Numbered from the stretch's first letter, positions 35,048 through 44,040 are shown. The stretch: 64,000 nt of DNA from Ch128b sp964527925 (GCA_964527925.1 CAZGQO010000003.1:1-64000); one strand, 5' to 3'. A program made the numbers and translations. The notes: generated by a model not told the origin, from the sequence alone.

Positions 35048-35970
35048 ATATACTGCTTACAGGAGCTGCAGGATTTATTGCATCTCACATTGTTGATGCT
35101 CTAATTGAACAGGGTCATAATGTTTCAATAATCGATAATCTTACAACAGGTCGAATTGAGAACATTAATCCAAAAGCAAAATTTTATAAAATTGATATTC
35201 GTGATGACCTTACACAAATTTTTGAAGAAAATAATTTCGATTTAATAAATCATCACGCTGCTCAGATCGATGTAAGAAGATCTGTTAATGATCCTATCTA
35301 TGATGCGCAAGTTAACATCATTGGAACACTTAATTTACTTCAAAATGCAGTTAAGTTTGGTGTTAAAAAATTTATGTTTGCATCAACAGGCGGAGCTGTT
35401 TACGGTGAACAGGATTATTTCCCAGCCGATGAAAATCACAAACAACAACCGCTTTCACCTTATGGAATTTCGAAACTTGCAATCGAAAAGTACCTTTATT
35501 TCTACAAAGAAGTTCATGGTTTAAGGTACACTATTTTGAGGTATGCAAATATTTATGGACCAAGACAAAATCCTTTAGGTGAAGCTGGTGTTGTCTGCAT
35601 CTTTCTTGATAAGATTTTAACTGGTGACCAACCAATTATTAATGGCGACGGAACTCAAACAAGAGATTATGTTTTTGTGAAAGATGTTGTAAAAGCAAAT
35701 TTGATTACATTGAACGAAGAAGATTCTGAAATTTATAATGTTGGGACTGGTATTGAAACAAGTGTGAATGAGTTATTTAATCTAATCAACGAAAATTTCG
35801 ATTTCAGTATTAAAGAAGTTCATGGACCAGCCAAACCTGGCGAACAGAAACGAAGTGTAATTACATCAGAAAAACTCTTTCAAAAATTTGGCTGGAAACC
35901 ATCAACAACACTAAAAGATGGCTTGAAACAAACAATTGATTACTACAAATCCTTAAAAGTTCAAAGATGA
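35044..35970 (+). CDS. NAD-dependent sugar-nucleotide epimerase (GalE-like)
   Basis: A 308-residue extended short-chain dehydrogenase. The NAD motif is GAAGFIASHIVDAL (7-20), the catalytic Tyr-Lys pair is in SPYGISKLAIEKYLYF, and the substrate-region blocks RYANIYGPRQNP, INGDGTQTRDYVFVKDVV and NVGTGIETSVNELF are typical of UDP-glucose 4-epimerase-like enzymes. The exact sugar cannot be fixed from the sequence. It overlaps nadD and meaB by four bases on each side (ATGA both times). Confidence 0.88.
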   Translation: MNILLTGAAGFIASHIVDALIEQGHNVSIIDNLTTGRIENINPKAKFYKIDIRDDLTQIFEENNFDLINHHAAQIDVRRSVNDPIYDAQVNIIGTLNLLQNAVKFGVKKFMFASTGGAVYGEQDYFPADENHKQQPLSPYGISKLAIEKYLYFYKEVHGLRYTILRYANIYGPRQNPLGEAGVVCIFLDKILTGDQPIINGDGTQTRDYVFVKDVVKANLITLNEEDSEIYNVGTGIETSVNELFNLINENFDFSIKEVHGPAKPGEQKRSVITSEKLFQKFGWKPSTTLKDGLKQTIDYYKSLKVQR

Positions 35971-36932
35971 TTAAACTGATTCTCGATGGAATTGCAAGAA
36001 AAGAAAAAAAATTTATTGCTAAAGCTTTAACTGAGATTGAGAACAACTCACCTCTTGCAAAAAAAATAATCGACGAAATTTCTTCAAGATATGGAACTTC
36101 CTATCGGATTGGAATCACTGGTCCGCCAGGTGCTGGTAAAAGTACACTTACTAATGGACTCGTTAAACTTCTTGTTGAAAAAAATTTCAATGTAGGTGTA
36201 ATTGCTATTGATCCAACTTCACCTTTTACTGGTGGTGCACTGCTTGGTGATAGAATTAGAATGTCCGAAATTTCAACTCACCCAAATGTTTTTATCAGAA
36301 GTATGGCTTCAAGAGGAAGTCTGGGTGGACTGAGTAGATTTGCTTCCGAAGCGGGTGATGTGTTTGATTATGCTGGATTTGATTTTACAATTTTTGAGAC
36401 GGTTGGTGTAGGTCAATCAGAATTAGATGTGGCTGAAAATGTTGATACAACTATTGTAGTCTTAGTTCCTGAATCTGGTGATTCTATTCAAGCGATGAAA
36501 GCAGGTTTAATGGAAATTGGAGATATTTTTGTTTTGAATAAATCAGATCGTTCTGGTGCTGATCAGGCTGTGGCAGCTCTCCAATTTATTCTTTCTTTCA
36601 AAGAACATGATGAATTCACCTGGCTGCCACCAATACTGAAATGCATTGCTTCGGAATATAAAGGAATTGACGAATTATTTAATCAGATCCTTAGTCATAA
36701 AAATTATCTGCAGAAAAATCAGATTCTGAATAAAAAAAGAATAGATAGATTTAAGAATAGAATAAAAAGCCTGGTGACTGACAAACTACGAAAAGAACTG
36801 TGGACTGAAGAAAGGAATCAACTGCTCTCTGAAAAACTTTTATTGATATTTTCAAAAAAATCTACTGTCTCTCGAGTTGTTCTGGAATTGATTGATAACT
36901 TTAAAAATCACAATCATTCAACTCTCCAATGA
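35967..36932 (+). CDS. meaB: MeaB/ArgK-type G3E GTPase for methylmalonyl-CoA mutase
   Basis: A 321-residue GTPase that protects and loads the cobalamin cofactor of methylmalonyl-CoA mutase. Visible motifs are the P-loop GPPGAGKSTL (about 51-60), AIDPTSPFTGGALLGDRIRM, FIRSMASRGSLGGLSR, then the ETVGVGQSE switch region and NKSD near 190. The mutase is not in this window. Together with the carboxylase at 39327, it hints at propionyl-CoA or branched-chain catabolism through methylmalonyl-CoA. It is last in the operon, ending two bases from a convergent small gene. Confidence 0.94.
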   Translation: MIKLILDGIARKEKKFIAKALTEIENNSPLAKKIIDEISSRYGTSYRIGITGPPGAGKSTLTNGLVKLLVEKNFNVGVIAIDPTSPFTGGALLGDRIRMSEISTHPNVFIRSMASRGSLGGLSRFASEAGDVFDYAGFDFTIFETVGVGQSELDVAENVDTTIVVLVPESGDSIQAMKAGLMEIGDIFVLNKSDRSGADQAVAALQFILSFKEHDEFTWLPPILKCIASEYKGIDELFNQILSHKNYLQKNQILNKKRIDRFKNRIKSLVTDKLRKELWTEERNQLLSEKLLLIFSKKSTVSRVVLELIDNFKNHNHSTLQ

Positions 36933-36934
36933 TA

Positions 36935-37135
36935 TTACACTCGTGATCTGACAAGTAAAAAGAAATATACCAGTAATACAAAAGCATTAAAAACCAGTAA
37001 AAAGAAGTAAGTGTAATTAATCTCCAGACTTTCCTCTTTCAGAATTCCATAAAGTGATAGAATAATATGATTAACAATCAATAAAACCAATACAAAAAGA
37101 GCGAATTTCTGCCTAAACCATTGATTCAGCTTCAT
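36935..37135 (-). CDS. Small membrane protein, two transmembrane helices
   Basis: A 66-residue protein if it starts at the ATG at 37135; the frame opens at a TTG 15 bases earlier. Two hydrophobic helices (about 12-30 and 39-60) flank a short charged loop, with a basic N-terminus and a terminal RSRV. No family is recognised. AAGAG precedes the ATG at a short distance. It lies just past the terminator of the lipoprotein gene and could be a read-through product. The open frame with clean topology argues for a real but low-confidence gene. Confidence 0.45.
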   Translation of the reverse strand: MKLNQWFRQKFALFVLVLLIVNHIILSLYGILKEESLEINYTYFFLLVFNAFVLLVYFFLLVRSRV

Positions 37136-37160
37136 TTTACTCTTATTCAATTTTTAAAAA

Positions 37161-37185
37161 TAGAGGGAGAAAAAATCTCCCTCTA
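37161..37185 (-). terminator. Rho-independent terminator after the 186-residue lipoprotein gene
   Basis: A perfect 10-bp inverted repeat, TAGAGGGAGA and TCTCCCTCTA, around a five-A loop, followed on the minus strand by TTTTTAAAAATTG. It begins three bases past the lipoprotein stop. Confidence 0.8.
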
Positions 37186-37188
37186 TGA

Positions 37189-37749
37189 TTATTGCCATTT
37201 TACATCAAATTTTCCTTCAGTTACATTCTTTGTGCCGGTTGCACCACCAGTCATTCCCACTGCTGTAAAATTAAAAGTACCCGATGCAATTTTGTTCGTA
37301 AGATCAAGTTTAGTAATTGTCACTTTACCAATAGCGGAACTTCCAATACCGGTTGAAAATCCCTGCCCACCGGAATAACCAATGGATGCAATACCATATT
37401 TGGTTCCGATCACACCTAAATCATAATCTCCGGTTCCTTGAACATTATACAGATTTATCGAAACAGTACTTGCAGTATTTCCAGATAATTGAGTTCCAAT
37501 GATACCCAGATAAGCTGTACCACCCTGGCTTCCATAGACTGCGTAGGCCGCTGGGTAAGGTGAACCAGGAACTTGAGTTGCTTCCCAATTTTCTCCATCT
37601 ATTTTGCAGCTCATTGTTCCAGCACCAGTTTGAGTATTTCCTCCACCAGTATTGCCTGATACTGGATTTTCTTCTTGCTTCTTGCATCCAGTTGATACAA
37701 GTGCAACAACTAAAAGTAAAGAAAGCAATAATTTGATTTTGTTCACCAT
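37189..37749 (-). CDS. Small lipoprotein, DUF6252-like
   Basis: A 186-residue lipoprotein: hydrophobic signal and lipobox ending VSTGCKKQEE (Cys about residue 22). A Gly/Thr/Asn-rich linker (about 30-45) and a beta-rich domain follow, starting SCKIDGENWEA and ending GTFNFTAVGM and GKFDVKW. That start and end resemble DUF6252-type lipoproteins of Bacteroidota, whose function is unknown. An AAGGG ribosome site lies upstream of the ATG. It is monocistronic, bounded by the terminator below and a long intergenic region above. Confidence 0.72.
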   Translation of the reverse strand: MVNKIKLLLSLLLVVALVSTGCKKQEENPVSGNTGGGNTQTGAGTMSCKIDGENWEATQVPGSPYPAAYAVYGSQGGTAYLGIIGTQLSGNTASTVSINLYNVQGTGDYDLGVIGTKYGIASIGYSGGQGFSTGIGSSAIGKVTITKLDLTNKIASGTFNFTAVGMTGGATGTKNVTEGKFDVKWQ

Positions 37750-38181
37750 GGTTACTACCCTTTCAATTTGGTTTGTAATTGCTTGTTGTTTGATTAGTTA
37801 AAGTTTGAAATTCAATTGAGTAAAAATCATTTCTATAATTCACCGATTGCTTCATCAACTTTTTAACTTTAATTCTCGATACTAAATTGAGAAATGAATT
37901 ATCAGAATGCATCCGACATTTGCCTGATTTTTAGAGTAAGTTTTGACTTACAATTTCACAATCAAGATTTTATGAATTCATTTTTTTATTTTGCAAATAG
38001 AATTCAGTCGTTCTAGAAATTAAAATGGAGTTGCCCCTGATTAAACCTCTGCACAATAATAAATTCACTATTATTTTGAATTTATTTTTCCGAACTCTGA
38101 AGAAATTAACTAAACCAACTCTTCTGATAAATTCATTATCTAATAGTAATTTCCTATCAGTTTTAAATAAGAGGAGGCTTT
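37750..38181. other. Divergent intergenic region
   Basis: About 430 AT-rich bases between the lipoprotein gene (minus) and the acyl-CoA dehydrogenase gene (plus); promoters for both must lie here. A short inverted repeat GTAAGT-TTTG-ACTTAC at 37936-37951 could be an operator but is weak. AGAGGAGG sits just before the dehydrogenase start. No open frame or RNA gene was recognised. Confidence 0.5.
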
Positions 38182-39330
38182 ATGTTCGGTTATGAGTTAG
38201 ACGAACAACTCAAATTAATTCAGCAAAGCATACGAGAATTTGCTGAAAAGGAAATTGTTCCTGTTGTAATGAAATATGATGAATCACAGGAATTTCCTCG
38301 AGAAATTTTTTCAAAACTTGGTGAACAGGGATTTATGGGAATTCTCGTGCCTGAAGAGTATGGTGGTGAAGGTTTAGGCTATACTCACTATGCACTCGTG
38401 GTGGAAGAATTAGCCCGATATGATCCCTCGATTTCTTTATCAGTTGCTGCCCATAATGGACTCTGTACAAATCATATAAACTTGTTTGCAAATAAATCTC
38501 AAAAAGAAAAATATTTAAATCCACTCGCTCAAGGAAAGTTTATCGGCGCATGGTGTCTAACTGAACCTTCATCAGGAAGTGATGCTGGAAGTTTACAATC
38601 AACAGCAAAAAAAGAAAATGGATACTATTTAATCAATGGATCAAAAACTTTTGCAACCCATGGTTCTGTTGGTGAAGTTGCTGTTGTTTTTGCCAAAACA
38701 AATCCCGATAAAGGCAAGAAAGGAATTTCAGCTTTTATAGTGGAAACTAACTCACCAGGTTACATACTACTTAAAAAAGAAAATAAACTTGGCTGTCGTG
38801 CAAGTGATACCGCTCAACTTTCATTTGATAACTTAAAAGTTCCGGAAGAAAATCTGCTTGGCAAAGAAGATGAAGGATTTATTAATGCTTTACAGGTTTT
38901 ACAAGGTGGTAGGATTTCAATTGCCGCGATGGCTCTCGGTTTAGCTGAAGGTGCATTTGAAGCAGCTTTGAAATATTCAAAAGAAAGATATCAATTCGGA
39001 AAACCGATTTCTGAGTTTCAAATGATCCAATTCAAATTGGCTGAAATGAAAACAATGATTGAAGCAGCAAGACTACTCGTCTATCGTGCTGCTTCACTAA
39101 AAGACCAAGGTAAAGATGTGTCGTATGAAGCTTCACTCGCAAAACTCTATGCCAGCGAATCAGCAGTTAAAATCACCGAACAAGCAGTTCAAATTCATGG
39201 CGGATATGGTTTTACAAAAGATTTTCCAGTTGAAAAATTTTATCGTGATGTGAAGTTAACAACAATTGGTGAAGGTACTTCTGAAATTCAAAGATTAATT
39301 ATCGCAAAATCAATTCTGAATCAGCTATGA
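38182..39330 (+). CDS. Acyl-CoA dehydrogenase
   Basis: A 382-residue FAD enzyme introducing a trans-2 double bond into an acyl-CoA. Both family signatures are present: GAWCLTEPSSGSDAGS (about 116-131) and QIHGGYGFTKDFPVEKFYRD (about 339-358). The catalytic glutamate follows in GEGTSEIQR. Length and spacing fit the short/branched-chain subfamily (butyryl-, isovaleryl- or citronellyl-CoA type). The start overlaps nothing upstream and has a strong AGAGGAGG site. The carboxylase subunit follows with a four-base overlap (ATGA), which favours a branched-chain or isoprenoid acyl-CoA substrate, dehydrogenated and then carboxylated. Confidence 0.94.
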   Translation: MFGYELDEQLKLIQQSIREFAEKEIVPVVMKYDESQEFPREIFSKLGEQGFMGILVPEEYGGEGLGYTHYALVVEELARYDPSISLSVAAHNGLCTNHINLFANKSQKEKYLNPLAQGKFIGAWCLTEPSSGSDAGSLQSTAKKENGYYLINGSKTFATHGSVGEVAVVFAKTNPDKGKKGISAFIVETNSPGYILLKKENKLGCRASDTAQLSFDNLKVPEENLLGKEDEGFINALQVLQGGRISIAAMALGLAEGAFEAALKYSKERYQFGKPISEFQMIQFKLAEMKTMIEAARLLVYRAASLKDQGKDVSYEASLAKLYASESAVKITEQAVQIHGGYGFTKDFPVEKFYRDVKLTTIGEGTSEIQRLIIAKSILNQL

Positions 39331-40976
39331 CAAAACTAAATAGAACTATCAAAAAAGATTCAACTTTTTATCAAAGATTAGATTATCACAAAAACTTAAT
39401 TAGAATACTCAAAGCAAAAGCAGATAAAATCAAAGAAGGCGGCGGAAAATCTGCTCGTGAATCTCACGAGAAAAAAGGAAAACTATTCGTTAGAGACAGA
39501 ATTAAATTATTAATCGATGCAGGAACTGAATTTTTCGAAATCGGAATTTTTGCTGGCAACGAACTATATGAAGAATACATTCCTGCATCTGGGACAATAG
39601 TTGGATTGGGTTATGTCTCAAATAAACTCTGTGTAATAGTTGCAAACGATGCAACAGTCAAAGCAGGCGCATGGTTTCCCATCACATGCAAGAAAAATCT
39701 TCGCGCTCAAGAAATTGCAATGGAAAATAGACTGCCAATCATTTATCTCGTCGATAGTGCTGGTGTTTATTTGCCGATGCAAAATGAAATTTTTCCAGAT
39801 AAAGAACACTTTGGAAGAATTTTTAGAAACAATGCAATAATGAGCGCCATGGGAATTCCACAAATAGCAGCAATAATGGGTCCATGCGTTGCAGGTGGTG
39901 CATATCTTCCAATTATGAGTGATGAAGCAATCATTGTTGAAGGAACCGGAAGCGTATTTCTTGCCGGCAGTCATCTCGTTAAAGCAGCAATTGGTGAAGA
40001 AATTGATAACGAAGCATTAGGCGGTGCTGAAGTTCATTCATCAATTAGTGGTGTGACTGATTATAAAGTAAAAAACGACGAAGAAGCTATTCAACTAATT
40101 CGTAATCTCGTTGATAAAATTTCCGGTCAGAAATTCGAAGGTTTTAATCGTACCAAACCAAAACCTCCAGAAAATTCACCAGAAGATATTCTTGGAATAC
40201 TTCCTCAGGATACCATCACTCCGTATGACATTTATGATGTTTTAAGCTGCATTGTGGATGGCGGTGAAATTGATGAGTACAAAAAAAATTATGGTAAAAC
40301 AATAATCACAGCTTATGCAAGAATTGATGGCTGGGCTGTGGGAATTGTTGCAAATCAAAGATCGCTTGTTAAAACAAAAAGTGGAGAAATTCAAATTGGC
40401 GGCGTGATTTATTCCGATAGTGCGGATAAAGCAACTCGATTTATTATGAATTGTAATCAGAAAAAAATTCCATTGATTTTCTTGCAGGATGTCACTGGTT
40501 TTATGGTTGGATCACGAGCTGAACATGGTGGAATAATTAAAGACGGCGCTAAGATGGTCAATGCAGTTGCAAATTCAATTGTACCTAAGTTTACTTTTAT
40601 TATTGGTAATTCTTACGGTGCAGGAAATTATGCAATGTGCGGTAAAGCTTATGATCCAAGATTAATTTTTGCTTTTCCTAATGCCCGAGTTGCTGTTATG
40701 GGCGGAAGTCAAGCAAGCCATACGCTACTAAATATAAAGATTAATCAAATGATGAAAGAAGGAAAAGAAATTTCTGAAGAAGATAAAGCAAAGTTTCTCA
40801 AAGAAATATCTGATAGATACGAAAAGCAAAGTGAACCGCTTTATGCAGCAGCACGGTTGTGGGTTGATGAAATTATTGATCCAAGAGAGATTAGAAAAAT
40901 TATTTCACTTGGAATTTCAATGGCGAACCACTCTCCAATTACAAAGAAATTTATTACTGGAGTGATTCAAACTTGA
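39327..40976 (+). CDS. Acyl-CoA carboxylase, carboxyltransferase (beta) subunit, MCC/geranyl-CoA-carboxylase-like
   Basis: A 549-residue biotin-dependent carboxyltransferase subunit that moves CO2 from carboxybiotin to an acyl-CoA. The N-half (about 60-290) has KLFVRDRIKLLIDAGTEF, VDSAGVYLPMQNEIFPD and GPCVAGGAYLPIMSDEAI. FLAGSHLVKAAIGEE with LGGAEVHSSISGVTDY is typical of the 3-methylcrotonyl-CoA/geranyl-CoA type rather than the propionyl-CoA type. The C-half has FLQDVTGFMVG and GNSYGAGNYAMCG. The biotin carboxylase/BCCP partner is not in the window. It overlaps the dehydrogenase and the next gene. The substrate is a choice between leucine and acyclic terpene catabolism. Confidence 0.92.
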   Translation: MTKLNRTIKKDSTFYQRLDYHKNLIRILKAKADKIKEGGGKSARESHEKKGKLFVRDRIKLLIDAGTEFFEIGIFAGNELYEEYIPASGTIVGLGYVSNKLCVIVANDATVKAGAWFPITCKKNLRAQEIAMENRLPIIYLVDSAGVYLPMQNEIFPDKEHFGRIFRNNAIMSAMGIPQIAAIMGPCVAGGAYLPIMSDEAIIVEGTGSVFLAGSHLVKAAIGEEIDNEALGGAEVHSSISGVTDYKVKNDEEAIQLIRNLVDKISGQKFEGFNRTKPKPPENSPEDILGILPQDTITPYDIYDVLSCIVDGGEIDEYKKNYGKTIITAYARIDGWAVGIVANQRSLVKTKSGEIQIGGVIYSDSADKATRFIMNCNQKKIPLIFLQDVTGFMVGSRAEHGGIIKDGAKMVNAVANSIVPKFTFIIGNSYGAGNYAMCGKAYDPRLIFAFPNARVAVMGGSQASHTLLNIKINQMMKEGKEISEEDKAKFLKEISDRYEKQSEPLYAAARLWVDEIIDPREIRKIISLGISMANHSPITKKFITGVIQT

Positions 40977-41611
40977 AAGTGTCGTTTCTGATTCTCGTTG
41001 TTCAACTTACTGCTTTTTGCCAGGTGAAAGATATTTATTATTTCGGAAGTAAAGTGAACGATTACATTGCTGATAATCTTGAACCAAAAGATGAGATTGG
41101 ATATAATTTAAGTATACTTGATTCAATTTTTGCGTATTCACTTCAGATCGCTGATTCAAACATAAGTGATGCTCTGCTTTTTTGCAGTATTGGAACTATG
41201 ACTTATCCTGTTTTCAGAGTAAAGATTCCTGGATTGGGTTTATTGTTTCCCTTTAAATTCTTTTATAAAATTGACTCAATAAGCTTCAATAGAAAATTAG
41301 AAAATTTACCATCAAAACTATTCAATGATTCACCTCAAACTAAATTTGGTGATAAAGATAAAATTGTTCATTTCTTTTCCACTGCCTACCTAAGTTATAC
41401 ACTAGGAGAAAAAGTTTCGAGTTCTCTTGGTCTTTTTGTCGAACAATTTGAAGAAGATTTTAAGATAGATGGAAAAGTTGATAAGAGAGATTTACGGATT
41501 AATGAGTTAGGGATAGAATTTGGCAAAGCATTGCATTTCAATTTAATTTATCCATCATTTATTTTAGCAAAAGTTAGAGAGTTAAGTTATGGACAAAATT
41601 TTAGTTATTGA
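40973..41611 (+). CDS. Exported/membrane-associated protein with VanZ/DUF2279-like helix pattern
   Basis: A 212-residue protein starting at TTG, overlapping the previous stop (TTGA). The N-terminus (KVSFLILVVQLTAFCQV) looks like a signal peptide. Residues about 125-195 show the pattern DKIVHFFSTAYLSYTLGEK, GLFVEQFEEDF, then D...N.LGIEFGKAL, a spacing of His, Glu, Asp and Asn reminiscent of VanZ/DUF2279-type proteins, though similarity is faint. Function is unknown. Its 3' end overlaps the response-regulator gene by 23 bases. Confidence 0.55.
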   Translation: MKVSFLILVVQLTAFCQVKDIYYFGSKVNDYIADNLEPKDEIGYNLSILDSIFAYSLQIADSNISDALLFCSIGTMTYPVFRVKIPGLGLLFPFKFFYKIDSISFNRKLENLPSKLFNDSPQTKFGDKDKIVHFFSTAYLSYTLGEKVSSSLGLFVEQFEEDFKIDGKVDKRDLRINELGIEFGKALHFNLIYPSFILAKVRELSYGQNFSY

Positions 41612-42944
41612 TGACGATCAATCTATCTGTGATTCACTTAAAATGATACTTGAGTATGAAAAATATCAGGTGGATACAGCAAATAGTGCACTCGAAGGAC
41701 TTGAAAAATTAAAAAGCAACGATCACAAAGCAATTCTTCTTGATATTAAAATGCCGCAAATGGATGGATTTGAAGCAATATCAAAAATCAAAGAAATTAA
41801 TGATTCAATCTCCATAATTATCATCTCAGCACACGCAAGTCTCGACAACGCAGTTGAAGCAACAAAGCGTGGAGCTTACGATTTCATAGAAAAACCAATC
41901 GATAGAGATAAACTCCTCATCACAGTAAGAAATGCAATTCAACAAACAGATTTACTATCAAAAAACAAACTACTTATAGAAAAAGTCGAAGGTAAATTTG
42001 AAATAATTGGAAAAAGTGAAGCCATAAAAAACATTCTTGAAACTATTAGAAAAGTCGCACCAACAAACTCGAGAGTCTTAATTACCGGTGAAAATGGAAC
42101 AGGTAAAGAACTTGTTGCACGGGCAATTTATAAATACAGCAATCGTTCACATAAACCTTTTATTGAAGTAAACTGCGCTGCAATTCCAAATGAATTAATT
42201 GAATCAGAATTATTCGGTCATGAAAAAGGAGCTTTCACAGGAGCAACAAATTTAAGAATTGGAAAATTTGAACAAGCTAATGGTGGAACACTCTTTCTTG
42301 ATGAGATTGGCGATATGTCTCTGAATGCTCAGGCAAAAGTTCTGCGTTCAATAGAAGAAAGAACAATTGAAAGAGTTGGCGGAAAAGATAAAATTCCTGT
42401 TGATGTAAGAATAATTGCCGCAACAAACAAAAATTTAATAAAAGAAATTGCTGAGGGAAGATTTAGAGAAGATTTGTTTCATCGATTGAGTGTAATTGTA
42501 ATCAATGTGCCGCCTTTGCGTGAACGCCCTGAGGATATTCCATTACTTGTTGATTATTTCACAAAAAAAGTGTGTGAGGAGAATAAATTTCCACTTAAAA
42601 AATTTTCTGATAATGCGATTGAATATCTAAAAAATCTTGAATGGAAAGGAAATGTCCGTGAACTCAAAAATTTAGTCGAAAGAATTATCATCATGAACAA
42701 CAAACCAATTTACGAACTCAAAGATGTAAAAGATCAAATTATGCCTTATACTAAAAGCGATGCAGAAATTGATTTTACAATTGACTCTTTTCAAGATTTC
42801 AAAGATCAAATGGAAAAAATTTTTATTCTAAAGAAACTCAAACAATATAATTGGAACATTTCAAAAACAGCCGAAGCAATTCGAATTCAAAGAAGTCATC
42901 TTTATAATAAAATCAAGAAATACGGAATAGAGAAGGAGGATTAA
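41589..42944 (+). CDS. NtrC-family sigma-54 response regulator
   Basis: The 451-residue product has a receiver domain (1-115; acidic pocket DDD at 8-10, phospho-acceptor D52, conserved Thr/Lys positions as in IISAHAS and IEKPID). An AAA+ sigma-54 activator domain follows (about 138-365; Walker A ITGENGTGKE, the sigma-54 loop GAFTGA, VGGKDKIPVDVRIIAATN, FREDLFHRLSV, WKGNVRELKN). A Fis-type helix-turn-helix lies at the end (about 415-448; WNISKTAEAIRIQRSHLYNKI). No histidine kinase lies next to it, so the signal is unknown. It activates RpoN-dependent promoters. It overlaps the upstream gene and is two bases from the HIT gene. Confidence 0.95.
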   Translation: MDKILVIDDDQSICDSLKMILEYEKYQVDTANSALEGLEKLKSNDHKAILLDIKMPQMDGFEAISKIKEINDSISIIIISAHASLDNAVEATKRGAYDFIEKPIDRDKLLITVRNAIQQTDLLSKNKLLIEKVEGKFEIIGKSEAIKNILETIRKVAPTNSRVLITGENGTGKELVARAIYKYSNRSHKPFIEVNCAAIPNELIESELFGHEKGAFTGATNLRIGKFEQANGGTLFLDEIGDMSLNAQAKVLRSIEERTIERVGGKDKIPVDVRIIAATNKNLIKEIAEGRFREDLFHRLSVIVINVPPLRERPEDIPLLVDYFTKKVCEENKFPLKKFSDNAIEYLKNLEWKGNVRELKNLVERIIIMNNKPIYELKDVKDQIMPYTKSDAEIDFTIDSFQDFKDQMEKIFILKKLKQYNWNISKTAEAIRIQRSHLYNKIKKYGIEKED

Positions 42945-42946
42945 TA

Positions 42947-43288
42947 GTGGAATGCATCTTCTGTAAAATCGTGGAGAAAAAAATATCCAGTGAAATTGTT
43001 TTCGAGAATGAAAACATTGTCGGATTTAATGATATAAATCCAGTTGCACCAACTCATATTCTTTTTGTCCCTCGTAAGCATATTGATCGACTTGATAATG
43101 CTTCTCAGAGGGACATTAATATTCTTGGCGAGTTGATTTACCAGGCAAAAGAATACGCTAAAAAAATAGGACTTGATCAAATTGGATACAGACTAGTGTT
43201 TAATACCGGTAAAGATGCTGGTCAGGCTGTTTTCCACATTCATTTACACTTGCTTGGTGGAAGAGTAATGTCCTGGCCTCCAGGATGA
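42947..43288 (+). CDS. HIT-family nucleotide-binding hydrolase (HINT type)
   Basis: A 113-residue histidine-triad protein; HINT enzymes hydrolyse nucleoside phosphoramidates such as aminoacyl-adenylates. The N-terminal CIFCKIVEKKISSEIV and the catalytic HIHLHLLGG near the C-terminus, ending MSWPPG, are classic. It starts at GTG with AAGGAGGATTAATA immediately upstream; an ATG alternative would lose the CIFCK block. It ends the plus-strand operon, followed by a strong hairpin. Confidence 0.93.
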   Translation: MECIFCKIVEKKISSEIVFENENIVGFNDINPVAPTHILFVPRKHIDRLDNASQRDINILGELIYQAKEYAKKIGLDQIGYRLVFNTGKDAGQAVFHIHLHLLGGRVMSWPPG

Positions 43289-43327
43289 TAGAATAAACCT
43301 AAATAGTATTTGTAAGCTTTTATTTAA

Positions 43328-43364
43328 AATGAAAAAGCCTCAGTTTTTCTGAGGCTTTTTCATT
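43328..43364. terminator. Bidirectional terminator between the HIT gene and tonB
   Basis: A perfect 16-bp inverted repeat, AATGAAAAAGCCTCAG and CTGAGGCTTTTTCATT, around a 5-T loop. The GC core flanked by A/T runs works on both strands, as expected between convergent genes. Confidence 0.88.
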
Positions 43365-43380
43365 TCAAAAATTTAAGTTT

Positions 43381-44040
43381 TTAGTTCAGCTTGAAGATTA
43401 TTGGAACTGCAACTTTTACTCTTACAGGTTTTCCTCTTTGCTTACCAGGTTTGAATTTAGTTTCTCTAACCGCCTTTTCTGCTGCTTCATCACATCCAGC
43501 ACCAATACCTTTTAAAACTTCCGTCTTTGTCACATTACCATTTTCATCTACATATGCTAAGATGTAAACTCTACCTTCAACGCCGGCCCTTTTTGCGATT
43601 TCAGGATAAACAATTTTCTTTTGAATAGCTTCGATTCCACCAATTGGCTCAGGCATTTCTTCTACAACTTCGAAGTACTGAATATCTTCTTCAACGATTT
43701 TTTTATCTTCTTTTGGTGGAGGTGGTGGAGCATCAATGTTCTGAGATAAATCTATTTCTGTACTTCCAATTTCAACATCTTCCAAAACATTATCTGAAGG
43801 TGATTCAATTGGAATTGGTGGTTTGGGCGGTGGTGGAGGTCTGTTCTCTTGCTTTGTATTTACGATATCTTCTACATTAACTAACTCTTGAACCGTTTGT
43901 ACCTGCTTAGGTCCATTCTCCATTTTAGGGAAAAACTTGAAAGCTATTATTAACAGAGCGAGAGTGATGATTAAACTTACTTCTATATATCTGGTATACT
44001 TTCTTTTTAAATCAGCTTTTGGTGTTTTATAAACTGGCAT
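43381..44040 (-). CDS. tonB: TonB-family energy transducer
   Basis: A 219-residue TonB protein that carries proton-motive energy from ExbBD to outer-membrane receptors. It has a cytoplasmic basic N-terminus, one transmembrane helix (about 22-41) and a proline-rich periplasmic linker with two runs (RPPPPPKPPIP about 67 and APPPPPKED about 103). The C-terminal TonB domain (about 130-219) has YPEIAKRAGVEGRVYILAYVD and KPGKQRGKPVRVKVAVPI. exbB and exbD are not adjacent. It is a plausible partner for the TonB-dependent receptor at 16219-19023. It stands alone, downstream of nnr by about 80 bases. Confidence 0.92.
   Translation of the reverse strand: MPVYKTPKADLKRKYTRYIEVSLIITLALLIIAFKFFPKMENGPKQVQTVQELVNVEDIVNTKQENRPPPPPKPPIPIESPSDNVLEDVEIGSTEIDLSQNIDAPPPPPKEDKKIVEEDIQYFEVVEEMPEPIGGIEAIQKKIVYPEIAKRAGVEGRVYILAYVDENGNVTKTEVLKGIGAGCDEAAEKAVRETKFKPGKQRGKPVRVKVAVPIIFKLN

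Noticed and set aside
37936..37951. Inverted repeat GTAAGT-TTTG-ACTTAC upstream of the acyl-CoA dehydrogenase gene as a regulator site
   Set aside because: Arms of six bases in AT-rich DNA, more than 230 bases from the start and with no adjacent regulator gene; kept only as a remark in the intergenic entry.
39618..39974. Minus-strand open frame of 118 codons inside the carboxyltransferase gene
   Set aside because: His/Cys/Trp-rich shadow of a strongly conserved gene on the other strand; no start signal.
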